DNA of 64,000 nucleotides from Guyparkeria sp. WRN-7. GTDB taxonomy: Bacteria > Pseudomonadota > Gammaproteobacteria > Halothiobacillales > Halothiobacillaceae. The notes beneath the pieces are model-generated. The model ran no database searches and was not told where the DNA came from. It worked only from the letters and a program-made list of their open reading frames with translations. Every line of letters starts with the position of its first letter. Within the stretch, counting starts at the first letter, position 1. Position numbers and translations under genes: made by a program. Below, one piece after another: positions 26,815 to 36,024 of this stretch. Where the stretch lies: positions 62,001 through 126,000 of the forward strand of contig NZ_LRFH01000015.1 in the NCBI RefSeq assembly GCF_001641825.1, given 5' to 3'.

Positions 26815-28416
26815 ATGAGCACCACACCCGAAAACGATTACTCCAGCCGGCGGACGTTTGCGATCATCTCGCACCCGGACGCGGGCAAGACCACCATGAC
26901 CGAGAAGCTGCTGCTGTTCGGCGGCGCGATCCAGCTCGCCGGCACGGTCAAGGGCAAGAAGTCCGGGCGCCACGCCACCTCCGACTGGATGGCGATGGAG
27001 AAGGAGCGGGGCATTTCGGTGACCTCGTCGGTGATGCAGTTCCCCTACCGCGAGCGGATCGTCAACCTGCTCGACACCCCGGGTCACGAGGACTTCTCCG
27101 AGGATACCTATCGCGTTCTGACCGCGGTCGACTCGGCGCTGATGGTGATCGACGCGGCCAAGGGCGTCGAGGCACGCACCATCAAGCTGATGGAGGTCTG
27201 CCGTCTGCGCACCACGCCGATCATGACCTTCGTCAACAAGCTCGACCGCGAAGGGCGGGACCCGCTCGAGCTCCTCGACGAGGTCGAGACGGTGCTCGAC
27301 ATCCGTTGCGCCCCGGTGACCTGGCCGATCGGCAGCGGCAAGCGTTTCCGCGGCATCTACCACCTGGCGCAGGACACCACCTACCTGTACGGCACCGCCG
27401 ACGGCACGCGCGACCAGGAGGTCGAGGCGATCAAGGGGCTCGACAACCCCGAGCTCGACGAGCGCATCGGCGGCCAGGCGGACGAGTTGCGTGACGAGAT
27501 CGAGCTGGTGCAGGGGGCCGCCGACGAGTTCGACCTCGAGGCGTACCTCAGGGGCGAGCAGACGCCGGTGTACTTCGGTTCGGCGATGAACAACTTCGGC
27601 GTGCAGTCGCTGCTGGATGACTTCGTCGAGTACGCGCCGGCGCCGCAGCCGCGCGAAGCGACCGGCCGCACGGTCGAGCCGTCGGAGGACAAGTTCACCG
27701 GGTTCGTCTTCAAGATCCAGGCGAACATGGACCCGCAGCACCGCGACCGGATCGCGTTCCTGCGCATCTGTTCGGGCGAGTTCCGCCGCGGCATGAAGTC
27801 GCACCACGTGCGTCTGGGCCGCGACGTGAAGATCCCGGACGCCCTGACCTTCATGTCCTCCGACCGGGTGCGGCTGGAGACGGCACAGGCCGGCGACATC
27901 ATCGGCATCCACAACCACGGCACGGTGCGGATTGGTGACACCTTCACCGAGGGCGAGAAGCTGGCCTTCACCGGCATCCCCAACTTCGCCCCGGAACTGT
28001 TCCGCCGCGCGCAGCTCAAGGACCCGCTCAAGTCCAAGCAGTTGCTCAAGGGGCTCTCGCAGCTGTGTGAGGAGGGCGCGACCCAGCTCTATCGGCCGAT
28101 GACCAACAACGACCTGATCCTCGGTGCGGTGGGCGTGCTGCAGTTCGACGTGGTCGCCCAGCGCCTCAAGGACGAGTACAAGGTCGATTGCCGCTTCGAG
28201 GCGGTCAACGTCAACACCGCCCGCTGGGTGGAGTGCGACGATGCCAAGCGTTTCGAGGAGTTCAAGAACAAGAACCAGGCGAACCTGGCCCTCGACCATG
28301 CCGGCGACCTGGTCTACATCGCGCCGACGCGAGTCAACCTGCAGATGGCCCAGGAGCGCTGGCCCGAGGTGCGCTTCCTCGCCACCCGCGAGCACGGCGA
28401 CTACAGCACGGACTGA
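26815..28416 (+). CDS. prfC: Peptide chain release factor 3
   Basis: A translational GTPase that recycles RF1/RF2 from terminating ribosomes. The 533-residue protein shows the G1 motif SHPDAGKTT, switch I region [20 protein letters not shown]3 DTPGHEDF and G4 NKLDRE, followed by domains II and III. Length and motifs match the family closely. It is preceded by a 67-nt gap after rimI and is convergent with an unknown lipoprotein gene. Confidence 0.98.
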   Translation: MSTTPENDYSSRRTFAIISHPDAGKTTMTEKLLLFGGAIQLAGTVKGKKSGRHATSDWMAMEKERGISVTSSVMQFPYRERIVNLLDTPGHEDFSEDTYRVLTAVDSALMVIDAAKGVEARTIKLMEVCRLRTTPIMTFVNKLDREGRDPLELLDEVETVLDIRCAPVTWPIGSGKRFRGIYHLAQDTTYLYGTADGTRDQEVEAIKGLDNPELDERIGGQADELRDEIELVQGAADEFDLEAYLRGEQTPVYFGSAMNNFGVQSLLDDFVEYAPAPQPREATGRTVEPSEDKFTGFVFKIQANMDPQHRDRIAFLRICSGEFRRGMKSHHVRLGRDVKIPDALTFMSSDRVRLETAQAGDIIGIHNHGTVRIGDTFTEGEKLAFTGIPNFAPELFRRAQLKDPLKSKQLLKGLSQLCEEGATQLYRPMTNNDLILGAVGVLQFDVVAQRLKDEYKVDCRFEAVNVNTARWVECDDAKRFEEFKNKNQANLALDHAGDLVYIAPTRVNLQMAQERWPEVRFLATREHGDYSTD

Positions 28417-28443
28417 GCCTGTCGACTCGCCCGCTCGGGGCGT

Positions 28444-29148
28444 TTATCGCTTCGTGGGCTTGGTTACCGTGCCGGCGAGCAGGCGGTCGAACTGGCCCGG
28501 ATTGATGTACTGGAACAGCTCCTTGTCGCCGGGTTCGACCGTGATCAGCAGGCCCTTGTCGGGATAGAGCCACAGCTCGGCCGGTTCCTCGTCCTCGTCG
28601 CGCCCGTCGGCGAGGGTGCGAATCTCGGCCGGATCGCCGAAACGCCGCCGGATCAGCTCCTCGTCGTAGTCTGCACTGGGTGCGTAGCTGATCGAGCGGA
28701 TCGGCTTGTCCTGCGCCTCAATCAGCGCCTCGTCCGACATCGACAGCTTGCGTGCCCCGGACGGGGTCGGGTCGGCGATGCGCGAGGCCTCGGCCCAGCG
28801 CTCCAGCGTGGCCGTATCCACCTCGGCGATCAGTACCACCTTGGCCGCCAGCGGCCCCACCGACATCTGCCCGAAGTAGGCCTCCAGTGTCATCGGTTCG
28901 CCCGCCTTGGTGAAAATCGCCAGGTCCGCCTTCTGGTCGTAGAGACGCTTGAAGTCCAGCAGGGTCGATTCCCCCAGCGTGACACCGAAGACCGAGACCT
29001 TTCCTGCCTCGTTCACCGTGATGTCCCAGGGAAGGAAGGCGTGATCCGGCGGCGAGCGGTCGCAGCCGGTCAGCAGGGCGACGGTCAGAAGCGCACCAAG
29101 CAGGGTTCTGGTGGCGATCGGCGAGGGGAAAGGCAGCTGGCGGAACAT
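28444..29148 (-). CDS. Unknown lipoprotein
   Basis: A 234-residue protein with a signal peptide ending in the lipobox LLTGC (Cys about residue 28), so it is a membrane-anchored lipoprotein. The body begins LPWDITVNEAGKVSVFGVTLGESTL and is probably globular and periplasmic; no cysteines or recognisable catalytic motif were seen beyond the anchor. I do not recognise the family. It is convergent with prfC (27 nt) and divergent from a tandem rhodanese gene. Confidence 0.8.
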   Translation of the reverse strand: MFRQLPFPSPIATRTLLGALLTVALLTGCDRSPPDHAFLPWDITVNEAGKVSVFGVTLGESTLLDFKRLYDQKADLAIFTKAGEPMTLEAYFGQMSVGPLAAKVVLIAEVDTATLERWAEASRIADPTPSGARKLSMSDEALIEAQDKPIRSISYAPSADYDEELIRRRFGDPAEIRTLADGRDEDEEPAELWLYPDKGLLITVEPGDKELFQYINPGQFDRLLAGTVTKPTKR

Positions 29149-29308
29149 GGCGGTTTCCGGGTGGAATGGGGTGGCGGGCAACGACCCGAGCCGGGATTTA
29201 ATCAGCCCCGCGCGACCGGGGCAAGTCAGGGCGGACATTGTCTTGCGCCGGTCGAGAAAATGGCGTTATGTTGCCGGTATTCGGATTGTCACATGAGGGA
29301 AGAGTCGA

Positions 29309-30172
29309 ATGCCGAACACAGGGATGGATGTGACCGCGGAACGGCGGCCGGGCGGAACAATGGGACGGTCGGTCGGTGCGGCGATGTTGGCGCTGGCGCT
29401 CGCATGGCTGCCCCCGTCGCTCGCGGCGGCCGAGGACTTCCCGCTGCGGGAGCAGTACGCGTCGGTCGGTCTGGAGCCGATCGAGACTGCTGAGCTGGCG
29501 GAGAGTCTCGATTCCATGACGGTGATCGACGCGCGTTCGACCTACGAATACGAGACGCTGCACATCGAGAACGCCCGGTCCGTCCCGCTCGCGTCGCCCG
29601 ATTTCAACGCCACCGTCCAGTCGCTTGCCGAGGCCTCGGGGCAGCCGCTGGTCTTCTACTGCAACGGCGTCACCTGTTCGGTCTCCTACAAGGCGGCCCT
29701 CAAGGCCAAGGAGGCCGGGCTCACGGCGGTGCGTGTCTATGATGCGGGGGTGTTCGCCTGGGCGCAGGCCCACCCCGAGCACACCGTGCTGCTGGGCGAG
29801 CCGCTGAAGAGCGCCGACCGCCTGATCGCCAGCGAGCAGTTCGAGGCGCACCTGTTGGCGGAAGAGGCGTTCTACGCCCGCATCGAGGCGAGCCGCAACC
29901 CGCTGATCGTCGATATCCGCAGCAAGGAGCAACGTCAGGGCGTGTCGCTGTTCCAGATGCGCGACCGGCATGTGCCCCTCACCAACGGCAACCGTGAACT
30001 GAACGGTCTGGTGCAGACCGCCATGCGCGAAGACCGGCCGCTGTTCTTCCTCGATGCCACCGGCAAGCAGGTTCGCTGGCTGCAGTACTACCTCGAGTCG
30101 CAAGGGGCCGAGGACTACTGGTTCCTCAAGGGCGGCGCGCGCGCCCTTTACGAGAGCATGGGCCTCAAGTGA
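29309..30172 (+). CDS. Exported tandem rhodanese-domain protein
   Basis: A 287-residue protein with an N-terminal signal/anchor (AMLALALAWLPPSLAAAE) and two rhodanese domains. The first (about 60-155) has VIDARSTYEYETLHIENARSV and an active loop YCNGVTCSVS with Cys at the catalytic position. The second (about 185-285) has IVDIRSKEQRQ but its loop reads FFLDATGKQ, with no catalytic Cys, so it is probably structural. The start at 29309 is favoured by GAGGGAAGAG upstream; an ATG at 29360 would give a more usual signal peptide. A role in periplasmic sulfur transfer is inferred. Confidence 0.85.
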   Translation: MPNTGMDVTAERRPGGTMGRSVGAAMLALALAWLPPSLAAAEDFPLREQYASVGLEPIETAELAESLDSMTVIDARSTYEYETLHIENARSVPLASPDFNATVQSLAEASGQPLVFYCNGVTCSVSYKAALKAKEAGLTAVRVYDAGVFAWAQAHPEHTVLLGEPLKSADRLIASEQFEAHLLAEEAFYARIEASRNPLIVDIRSKEQRQGVSLFQMRDRHVPLTNGNRELNGLVQTAMREDRPLFFLDATGKQVRWLQYYLESQGAEDYWFLKGGARALYESMGLK

Positions 30173-30179
30173 GCCCGTA

Positions 30180-31088
30180 TCACGACGAGACGCCGAGTGG
30201 GTGCAGCGCGCTCCACTCGCGGGCCCAGCGCTCGAGCTGATCGCCGAGCGATTTGCCGCCCGCATCCCGAAGGCCGAGGACGGCTGCCGCGGCCGCGAGG
30301 TTGTCCGCTGCCTGCCGGTTGTCCAGTGGCCGGGCGTGATTGGTCTTGCTCAACTTGCGGCCATCCGGCCCGTTGACCAGCGGCAGGTGGAAGTAGGCAG
30401 GTGCCGTCAGTCCGAGGGCCTCGGCCAGTTCGACGTGCAGCGGCGCCATGGCGGCGAGATCCTCGCCGCGGACCACCTGCGTGATGCCCATCTCGGCATC
30501 GTCGACCACGTTGGCCAGATGGTAGGCGATCGGGCCGTCGGCGCGGCGTAACACCGGGTCTCCCACGTCGACGGTGAGCGTCTGGCGGATCGTGCCCAGG
30601 CGGCGGTCGGCCACGCACCGCTCGTCCTCGCCGACCCGGAACCGCAGGGCGTGGCGCTCGTCCTCGTCGGCCGGATCGTCGCGGCAGAAGCCCGGATAGA
30701 TCGGCCCGATGGCCCCCATCGTCTGCCCGTGTTCCGCAGCCCAGGCCCGCAGGCGGGAGCGCGTGCAGCGGCAGCGATAGACCCGTCCCGCGGCAGCAAG
30801 CTGCTCCAGCGCCGCCTCGTGGCGATCGCGTCGCCGACTCTGAAAGATCACCTCGCCGTCCGGGTGCAGGCCGTGGGCCTCGAGCTGGGCCAGGATCGTC
30901 TCGACCGCTTCCGTCCGGCTGCGTGCCTGATCGGTGTCGTCGATGCGAACCGACCACGACCCGCCATGGGCGCGGGCATCGAGATAGCTGCCCAGTGCCG
31001 CGACCAGCGAGCCGGCATGCAGCGGTCCCGAAGGTGTGGGGGCAAAGCGGCCGTGGTAACGGTGCTGGGAGGAAGGGGCGATGGTCAT
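30180..31088 (-). CDS. gluQ: Glutamyl-Q tRNA(Asp) synthetase
   Basis: Attaches glutamate to the queuosine base of tRNA(Asp) rather than to an acceptor stem. The 302-residue protein is a shortened GluRS catalytic core without an anticodon-binding domain. Motifs include GRFAPTPSGPLHAGSLVAA (class I HIGH region), zinc-ligand cysteines in CRCTR and YPGFCR, and DGRKLSKTNHA (KMSKS region). It is convergent with the rhodanese gene, 7 nt apart. A QueD gene elsewhere in this window is consistent with queuosine synthesis. Confidence 0.95.
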   Translation of the reverse strand: MTIAPSSQHRYHGRFAPTPSGPLHAGSLVAALGSYLDARAHGGSWSVRIDDTDQARSRTEAVETILAQLEAHGLHPDGEVIFQSRRRDRHEAALEQLAAAGRVYRCRCTRSRLRAWAAEHGQTMGAIGPIYPGFCRDDPADEDERHALRFRVGEDERCVADRRLGTIRQTLTVDVGDPVLRRADGPIAYHLANVVDDAEMGITQVVRGEDLAAMAPLHVELAEALGLTAPAYFHLPLVNGPDGRKLSKTNHARPLDNRQAADNLAAAAAVLGLRDAGGKSLGDQLERWAREWSALHPLGVSS

Positions 31089-31219
31089 CTCGGTTCGATC
31101 GGGTAGGTCAGTGGCGTTGACGAATGGATAATGTCGCCCGTCGACGAACTCAAGTCCGGTTTGGGCATCCTACACGGGTCCTTGAAGCCACCGTCACCCG
31201 ATAGCCTAAAGTGATCTCC

Positions 31220-33217
31220 ATGACCGCTGTCCTGTCGCCTTCGATCTCGCGTCTGATTCGGTTGCCACTGCCGGCGATCGCTGTGGTCGCCCTGGTGGGC
31301 CTGGTGATTGGCGGTTCGGCCCGTGCCGGGTACATCCAGGGGGAGCCGCCTGCCGTGCTGGCGGAAGGCCTGGCGGCGATCGAGCGCCACGACCGTGCCG
31401 GCTTTCGGCGTGCACTGGATCACGTCGATGCGGCGGAGCACGGCGAGGCGATCCGGCTCTATCTTGAGACGCGCTGGCTGATCGAGCGAGTGGACGAGGA
31501 GCCGGCGGCGGTGGCTGCCCGGCTGCGCGAGCATCCCGAGGCGCCCCTGACGCCGCGCCTCAAGCGCCGCTATCTCGACCACCTCGCCGAACAGGAGGCC
31601 TGGGGGCAGTTTCGACTGGTCTTCGATCGCCCCCCCGAGATCACGCCCGGCACGCGCCGTCAGTGTGCCTACTGGCAGGCCGAGCTGGCGCTCGACGGAA
31701 CGCTCACCGGCGAACAGGCCGAGGCGGCGTTGACCGTCTGGCAGCGAGGGCGCAGTCAGCCGGACGCCTGTGACCCCATCTTCGCCTGGCTCGACACCAA
31801 CGAATATCTCGACGCATCCGCCTACCGCGCCCGTATCCGCGCCGCGGTAACCGCGGGCCAGGACGGGTTGGCCCGCTACCTCGTGCGTCGCGGACCGACC
31901 GGGCTCGGCGTCTATCGTGATCGCTGGCAGGCGCTGCGTGACCGGCCGGTGACCGCCGTGGCCGAGCGCATCGAGGCCGAGGGCGACAGCGAGGCGATCA
32001 CGCAGGGGCTGCTGTGGCTGGCAAAGAAGGACCCGGCCCGGGCGCGCGAACTGCTCAAGCGGGCCACCCGGCTGGAATTGCTGGACGAGACGCAGGCGGG
32101 GCGTGTCTCGCGGCTGGCGGCGTTGAAGGCGGCCTATCTGTATCAGCCGCAGGCCTTCGACTGGTTGCGCGAGGTGCCGGTCACGGCTCGTGACCATGAG
32201 GTCTGGACCTGGACGGTGCGCTCGGCGCTGCGTCATCTCGACTGGGCTCGGGTCAAGCAGGCCATCGATGCGATGCCCGAGGAGATTGGCTCGGAGCGCG
32301 AATGGCGTTTCTGGCGTGCCGAGGCGGAGCAGCGACTCGGTCGGACGTCGGCGGCGCGAACCGCCTGGCGCAAACTTGCCGAGACGCCCGACTATCATGG
32401 CTTTCTCGCCGCCGACCGTCTCGGGGTGCGTTACCCGCTCCCCGACGAGCCGGTTGCCCCGCCCGAGCCGAACGCCGAAACCATCGCCGCATTCGAGGCC
32501 CGGCCGTGGCTGGCGCTGGCATTCGCCCTCCATCGGCTGGATCGTCCGGAGGACGCCCGGCGTCTGTTCGGCCATGCGCTTGATGACGTGGCCGAGGATC
32601 GGCTCCCCGCGCTCGCCTGGCTGGCCGACCAGGCCGGCTGGGCCGATCGTGCCTCCGTGGTCCTGGCACGCATGCAGGCCTTTCACGAGCCGGAATGGCT
32701 GGCAACGCGGTACGCGACGCCGTATCGTTCCCTGGTGGAGGCGCAGGCGGAGCGCCAGTCGATTCCGCCGGCATGGGTGTATTCGGTGATGCGCCGTGAA
32801 AGCCTGTTCATGCGCGACATCGGCTCCGGTGTGGGGGCGAGCGGGCTGATGCAGCTGATGCCGGCGACCGGGCGCTGGATCAACCGTCAGGCCGGTCTCG
32901 GGCTGGCGCCGCTCCGCCTAACCGACCCCGGCACGAACATCGCCCTCGGGGCGGCGTATCTCGCGCATATGGCCGAGCGCTTCGACAATCGCTATCCGCT
33001 GGCCATCGCCGCCTACAATGCCGGTCCGGGGCGCGCTCGCGACTGGTTGCCCGACGTGCCGCTGCCCGGTGATGTCTGGGTGGACACCATCCTGTTCGAC
33101 GAGACGCGGGCCTATGCCCAGGCGGTGCTGGCCGGGATGGTGATCTATCACTGGCGTCTGACCGGCAGTCCGCAGCGCCTCGGTACGTTGCTGCCGGTGA
33201 TACCGTCAGCGGACTGA
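31220..33217 (+). CDS. slt: Soluble lytic murein transglycosylase
   Basis: A periplasmic Slt70-type enzyme cleaving the MurNAc-GlcNAc bond with formation of 1,6-anhydro ends. A signal peptide (IAVVALVGLVIGGSARA) precedes a long alpha-helical superhelix (about 30-490) and the C-terminal lysozyme-like domain with the catalytic Glu527 in VMRRESLF, then GASGLMQLMPATGRW and AYNAGPGRARDW. The 665-residue length is typical. The ATG at 31220 is preferred to a GTG 9 nt upstream. Confidence 0.95.
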   Translation: MTAVLSPSISRLIRLPLPAIAVVALVGLVIGGSARAGYIQGEPPAVLAEGLAAIERHDRAGFRRALDHVDAAEHGEAIRLYLETRWLIERVDEEPAAVAARLREHPEAPLTPRLKRRYLDHLAEQEAWGQFRLVFDRPPEITPGTRRQCAYWQAELALDGTLTGEQAEAALTVWQRGRSQPDACDPIFAWLDTNEYLDASAYRARIRAAVTAGQDGLARYLVRRGPTGLGVYRDRWQALRDRPVTAVAERIEAEGDSEAITQGLLWLAKKDPARARELLKRATRLELLDETQAGRVSRLAALKAAYLYQPQAFDWLREVPVTARDHEVWTWTVRSALRHLDWARVKQAIDAMPEEIGSEREWRFWRAEAEQRLGRTSAARTAWRKLAETPDYHGFLAADRLGVRYPLPDEPVAPPEPNAETIAAFEARPWLALAFALHRLDRPEDARRLFGHALDDVAEDRLPALAWLADQAGWADRASVVLARMQAFHEPEWLATRYATPYRSLVEAQAERQSIPPAWVYSVMRRESLFMRDIGSGVGASGLMQLMPATGRWINRQAGLGLAPLRLTDPGTNIALGAAYLAHMAERFDNRYPLAIAAYNAGPGRARDWLPDVPLPGDVWVDTILFDETRAYAQAVLAGMVIYHWRLTGSPQRLGTLLPVIPSAD

Positions 33218-33242
33218 TCCAACGCCAGCCAGGGAGTCGGCT

Positions 33243-34787
33243 TTGCCTGTCACCAGCACCCCACCCAGCTTTCTCTTTTTCGACCTCGAGACCACCGGCG
33301 CGGACCCGGCCTTCGACCGACCGCTGCAGTTCGCCGCCATCCGTACCGACATGGCCCTCGAGCCGATCGGTGAGCCGGTGGTCTGGTATGCCCGGGTGCC
33401 CGAGGACTGCCTGCCGCATCCGGCGGCGGTGATGACCACGGGCATTCTGCCGGATGCCCCGGAACTGGCCGGTGCCGACAGCGAGGCCAATCTGGCCAAT
33501 CGCATTCACCGGCTGGTCAGCCGGCCGAATACCTGCGTGGTGGGTTTCAACAACCTGCGCTTCGACGCGCCGATGCTGCGCTTTCTCTTCTGGCGCAACC
33601 TCCTCGATCCCTACCGCCACGAGTGGGCCGACGGCAACAGCCGCTTCGACGTGCTCGACGCGGCACGCGCCTACCGCCTGCTGGCCCCCGATGCACTCAA
33701 CTGGCCGGTCGGTAGTGACGGGCGCCCGACCTTGCGCCTCTCCGAGCTCTCTGCCGCCAACGGACTGATGCACGAGCAGGCGCACGATGCGCTCTCCGAT
33801 GTCGAGGCCACCATCGATCTGGCGCGGCGCCTGCGTGCGGCCGATCCGGGGCTCTGGGAGCACCTGCTGGCCGCCCGCGACAAGCGTCAGGTGGCCCGCA
33901 TGATCGACTCATCCGATCATGCGCCGTTTCTGCATGTGTCACCGCGCCTGCCGGCCCGCGTGGCCTCCGCCTCGATGTTCTGTTCCTTCGGCCAGGTCGA
34001 CGGCAACCGCAACCGACGCGAGTGCTGGGACCTGCGCTTCGATCCCTTGCCGTGGCTGGAACTGGATGCCCAGGCCTGGGCCGAGCGGCGGTTTCTCAAG
34101 ACACCGCCCGAAACGGCCGAGCGCGACTGGGACGAGTTGCGCCTGCCGATCAAGTCCATCCATCTCAATCGCGTGCCGGTGGTGCTGCCGGCCGATGCGC
34201 TCGACCGCGACGGCGTCGCCCAGCGCATGGTCGTCGACCGGGAGCGAATCGCCCTGCATGCCGAACGTTTCCGTGAGCACTTCGCGGCATTGCGCGAGCG
34301 CTTGGTCGGGGCGCTGGAGCGCACCGAGGGCGATTTTCCGCCGCAGCCGGTCGAGCAGGCGCTCTACGCCGGTTTTGTCCCGCCTAGCGATCGGCGTGCC
34401 CTGGAGGCTTGGTGGGACCGGGCCCGCTCGCTCGGCTCGCGCCGCGACGCGGTCGAGCATGCCCGCTGCCTTCTGTCCGAGCGCTTCGAGGACGACCGTT
34501 TGCCCGAACTGGTGGAGGGGTTCGTCGCCCGCAACCTGCCTGAGGCGCTGGACGCCGAGGCCCGTGGCCGTTGGCGCGCGCGACTGGTCGAGCAGCTGCG
34601 TCCCGGGGAAACGGCGGACACCGACTCGCCGACCGGGCGGGACTTCCCCGGGCTGCGTGCCGAAGTCGATCGGCTGGAACACGATGACAATTGGTCGGTC
34701 GAACAACGAGCGCTCCTCGGCCCGTATCGTCGTTGGCTGGCGAAGCAGGAGCGCGAACTGGAAATGCCCGCGTCGGGAGGGCAGTAA
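33243..34787 (+). CDS. sbcB: Exodeoxyribonuclease I
   Basis: A 3'-5' single-strand DNA exonuclease used in recombination and mismatch repair. The DEDDh nuclease domain is visible as FFDLETTGADPAFDRPLQFA, VVGFNNLRFDAPMLRF and HDALSDVEATIDLARRL; SH3-like and helical domains follow. The 514 residues are somewhat longer than E. coli Exo I (475). The start is an uncommon TTG at 33243, chosen because AGGGAG lies about 8 nt upstream and homology extends to it. Confidence 0.95.
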   Translation: MPVTSTPPSFLFFDLETTGADPAFDRPLQFAAIRTDMALEPIGEPVVWYARVPEDCLPHPAAVMTTGILPDAPELAGADSEANLANRIHRLVSRPNTCVVGFNNLRFDAPMLRFLFWRNLLDPYRHEWADGNSRFDVLDAARAYRLLAPDALNWPVGSDGRPTLRLSELSAANGLMHEQAHDALSDVEATIDLARRLRAADPGLWEHLLAARDKRQVARMIDSSDHAPFLHVSPRLPARVASASMFCSFGQVDGNRNRRECWDLRFDPLPWLELDAQAWAERRFLKTPPETAERDWDELRLPIKSIHLNRVPVVLPADALDRDGVAQRMVVDRERIALHAERFREHFAALRERLVGALERTEGDFPPQPVEQALYAGFVPPSDRRALEAWWDRARSLGSRRDAVEHARCLLSERFEDDRLPELVEGFVARNLPEALDAEARGRWRARLVEQLRPGETADTDSPTGRDFPGLRAEVDRLEHDDNWSVEQRALLGPYRRWLAKQERELEMPASGGQ

Positions 34788-34875
34788 GCCAGTAAATGCC
34801 GTGTGGTCAGTCACTTGGGCTCAAGTTATCCTGATGGCAGGCCGATAACCTCAATGCATACATGAGGGAACTGCC

Positions 34876-35514
34876 ATGAGTTTTGTGGTCTTCGGGCGTG
34901 GGGTGAGCGACCCCGTGACCATCGATGAGGCGACGTCGCCGGGTCTGTTGCGACCGCCCATGATGGTCGAGCCGATCCGCGGCGTATCGGAAGATCGTGG
35001 CGGGGTGTACCCCCAGCGGCGCAACCAGAGTCGCGCCCCGGCCGCAGGCTCGTTGCAGGCCTATTACGAGGCATCGGGGGCGGTGAATCGCGAGCCGGCC
35101 CCGGTATCGCTGGCCGAGCAGATCATGTCGAAACCGCCGCTGACCATCGGCATCAACGACACGGTGGGGCGCGCCCGCGACCTGATGTCGGACCGGCGTA
35201 TCGGCCTCTTGCCGGTGCTCGGGGATGACGGCCGTATCGAGGCGATCATCACGCGCGGCGACATCACTCGGCAACGAATCCGCTATTCCGACCTGGCCAA
35301 GATGCCGGTCGGGGCGATAGCCCGGTTCGACGTGCTGACCGCCGGGCCGCAGACCAATATCCGTGAACTGGCGCGGGTGCTGATCGAGCAGGACATACGC
35401 GGCATGCCCATCGTCGATCAGGGTGCGGATCCGCCGCGTGTCATTGGGGTGGTGACACGTAGCGACATCCTGCGTGCGCTGATCAACTACGCGCCGCTGG
35501 AACTCTGGCTCTAG
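34876..35514 (+). CDS. CBS-domain pair protein
   Basis: A 212-residue cytoplasmic protein whose C-terminal two thirds is a CBS pair (a Bateman module). First CBS: MSKPPLTIGINDTVGRARDLM to EAIITRGDITRQR. Second CBS: DVLTAGPQTNIRELARVLI to IGVVTRSDILRALI. CBS pairs bind adenine nucleotides and regulate partner proteins. The N-terminal 70 residues are low complexity and unassigned. The stop overlaps the 3' end of the convergent CZB-like gene. Confidence 0.85.
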   Translation: MSFVVFGRGVSDPVTIDEATSPGLLRPPMMVEPIRGVSEDRGGVYPQRRNQSRAPAAGSLQAYYEASGAVNREPAPVSLAEQIMSKPPLTIGINDTVGRARDLMSDRRIGLLPVLGDDGRIEAIITRGDITRQRIRYSDLAKMPVGAIARFDVLTAGPQTNIRELARVLIEQDIRGMPIVDQGADPPRVIGVVTRSDILRALINYAPLELWL

Positions 35515-35927
35515 TCGGTCTCGAGGTGGGCGAGCGCGCAGCTGTCGCCGAAGGCATCGCGCATCAGGTTGAAGCAGGTCGCAAGAAACAGGCTCTGCAA
35601 CTCCACGAATTCGTCGAACGACTCGCGTTCGGCCTGCTGGCCACCCTCGGCGCTCGTCAGCAGCGTGTCTGCGGACTGGTGCATCTTCAGGTGCAGCTGG
35701 TGGACCTTTTCGAATTCGCCCTCCCGTCCCGGCGGTGAGCCATGCGTTTCCAGAAAGCGGCCGAAGCGGCACTCGTGCTCGCTCAATGGCGGGCGGGGCG
35801 TGCCGTAAAGCAGCACGGCCATGATCCGCGAGTACCAGTCGAAGTGCCAGTAGGTGACTTCCTCGAAGCCGTCGATGAAAGCCTGGTAGTCGAATTGTTC
35901 GGACCCGTCGGGGCTAGAAACGCTCAT
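35511..35927 (-). CDS. Stand-alone CZB-like (zinc-binding) protein
   Basis: A 138-residue helical protein matching the chemoreceptor zinc-binding (CZB) pattern: His28 in YWHFDWYSRI, Cys53 in HECRFGRFLETHG, and His79 and His83 in HLKMHQSADTLL. The 3His-1Cys order and spacing agree with CZB domains of chemoreceptors and of diguanylate cyclase DgcZ. No signalling output domain is attached, so it may sense zinc or an oxidant and act through a partner. The convergent neighbour is a CBS-domain protein. Assignment rests on residue pattern recognised by eye. Confidence 0.7.
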   Translation of the reverse strand: MSVSSPDGSEQFDYQAFIDGFEEVTYWHFDWYSRIMAVLLYGTPRPPLSEHECRFGRFLETHGSPPGREGEFEKVHQLHLKMHQSADTLLTSAEGGQQAERESFDEFVELQSLFLATCFNLMRDAFGDSCALAHLETD

Positions 35928-36024
35928 GGGGCGATATTACTCGGGATGGATCGTGCCCCCAGTCTAGGTGATTTGCCTGCCTGCCGACAGGGGGCGCGAC
36001 AAGAGAGCCGGCCTCCGGACGAGC

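Noticed and set aside
28425-28446. GC hairpin CGCCC/GGGCG between prfC and the lipoprotein gene as a terminator
   Set aside because: The stem is short, the T-run is poor, and it overlaps the stop codon of the lipoprotein gene.
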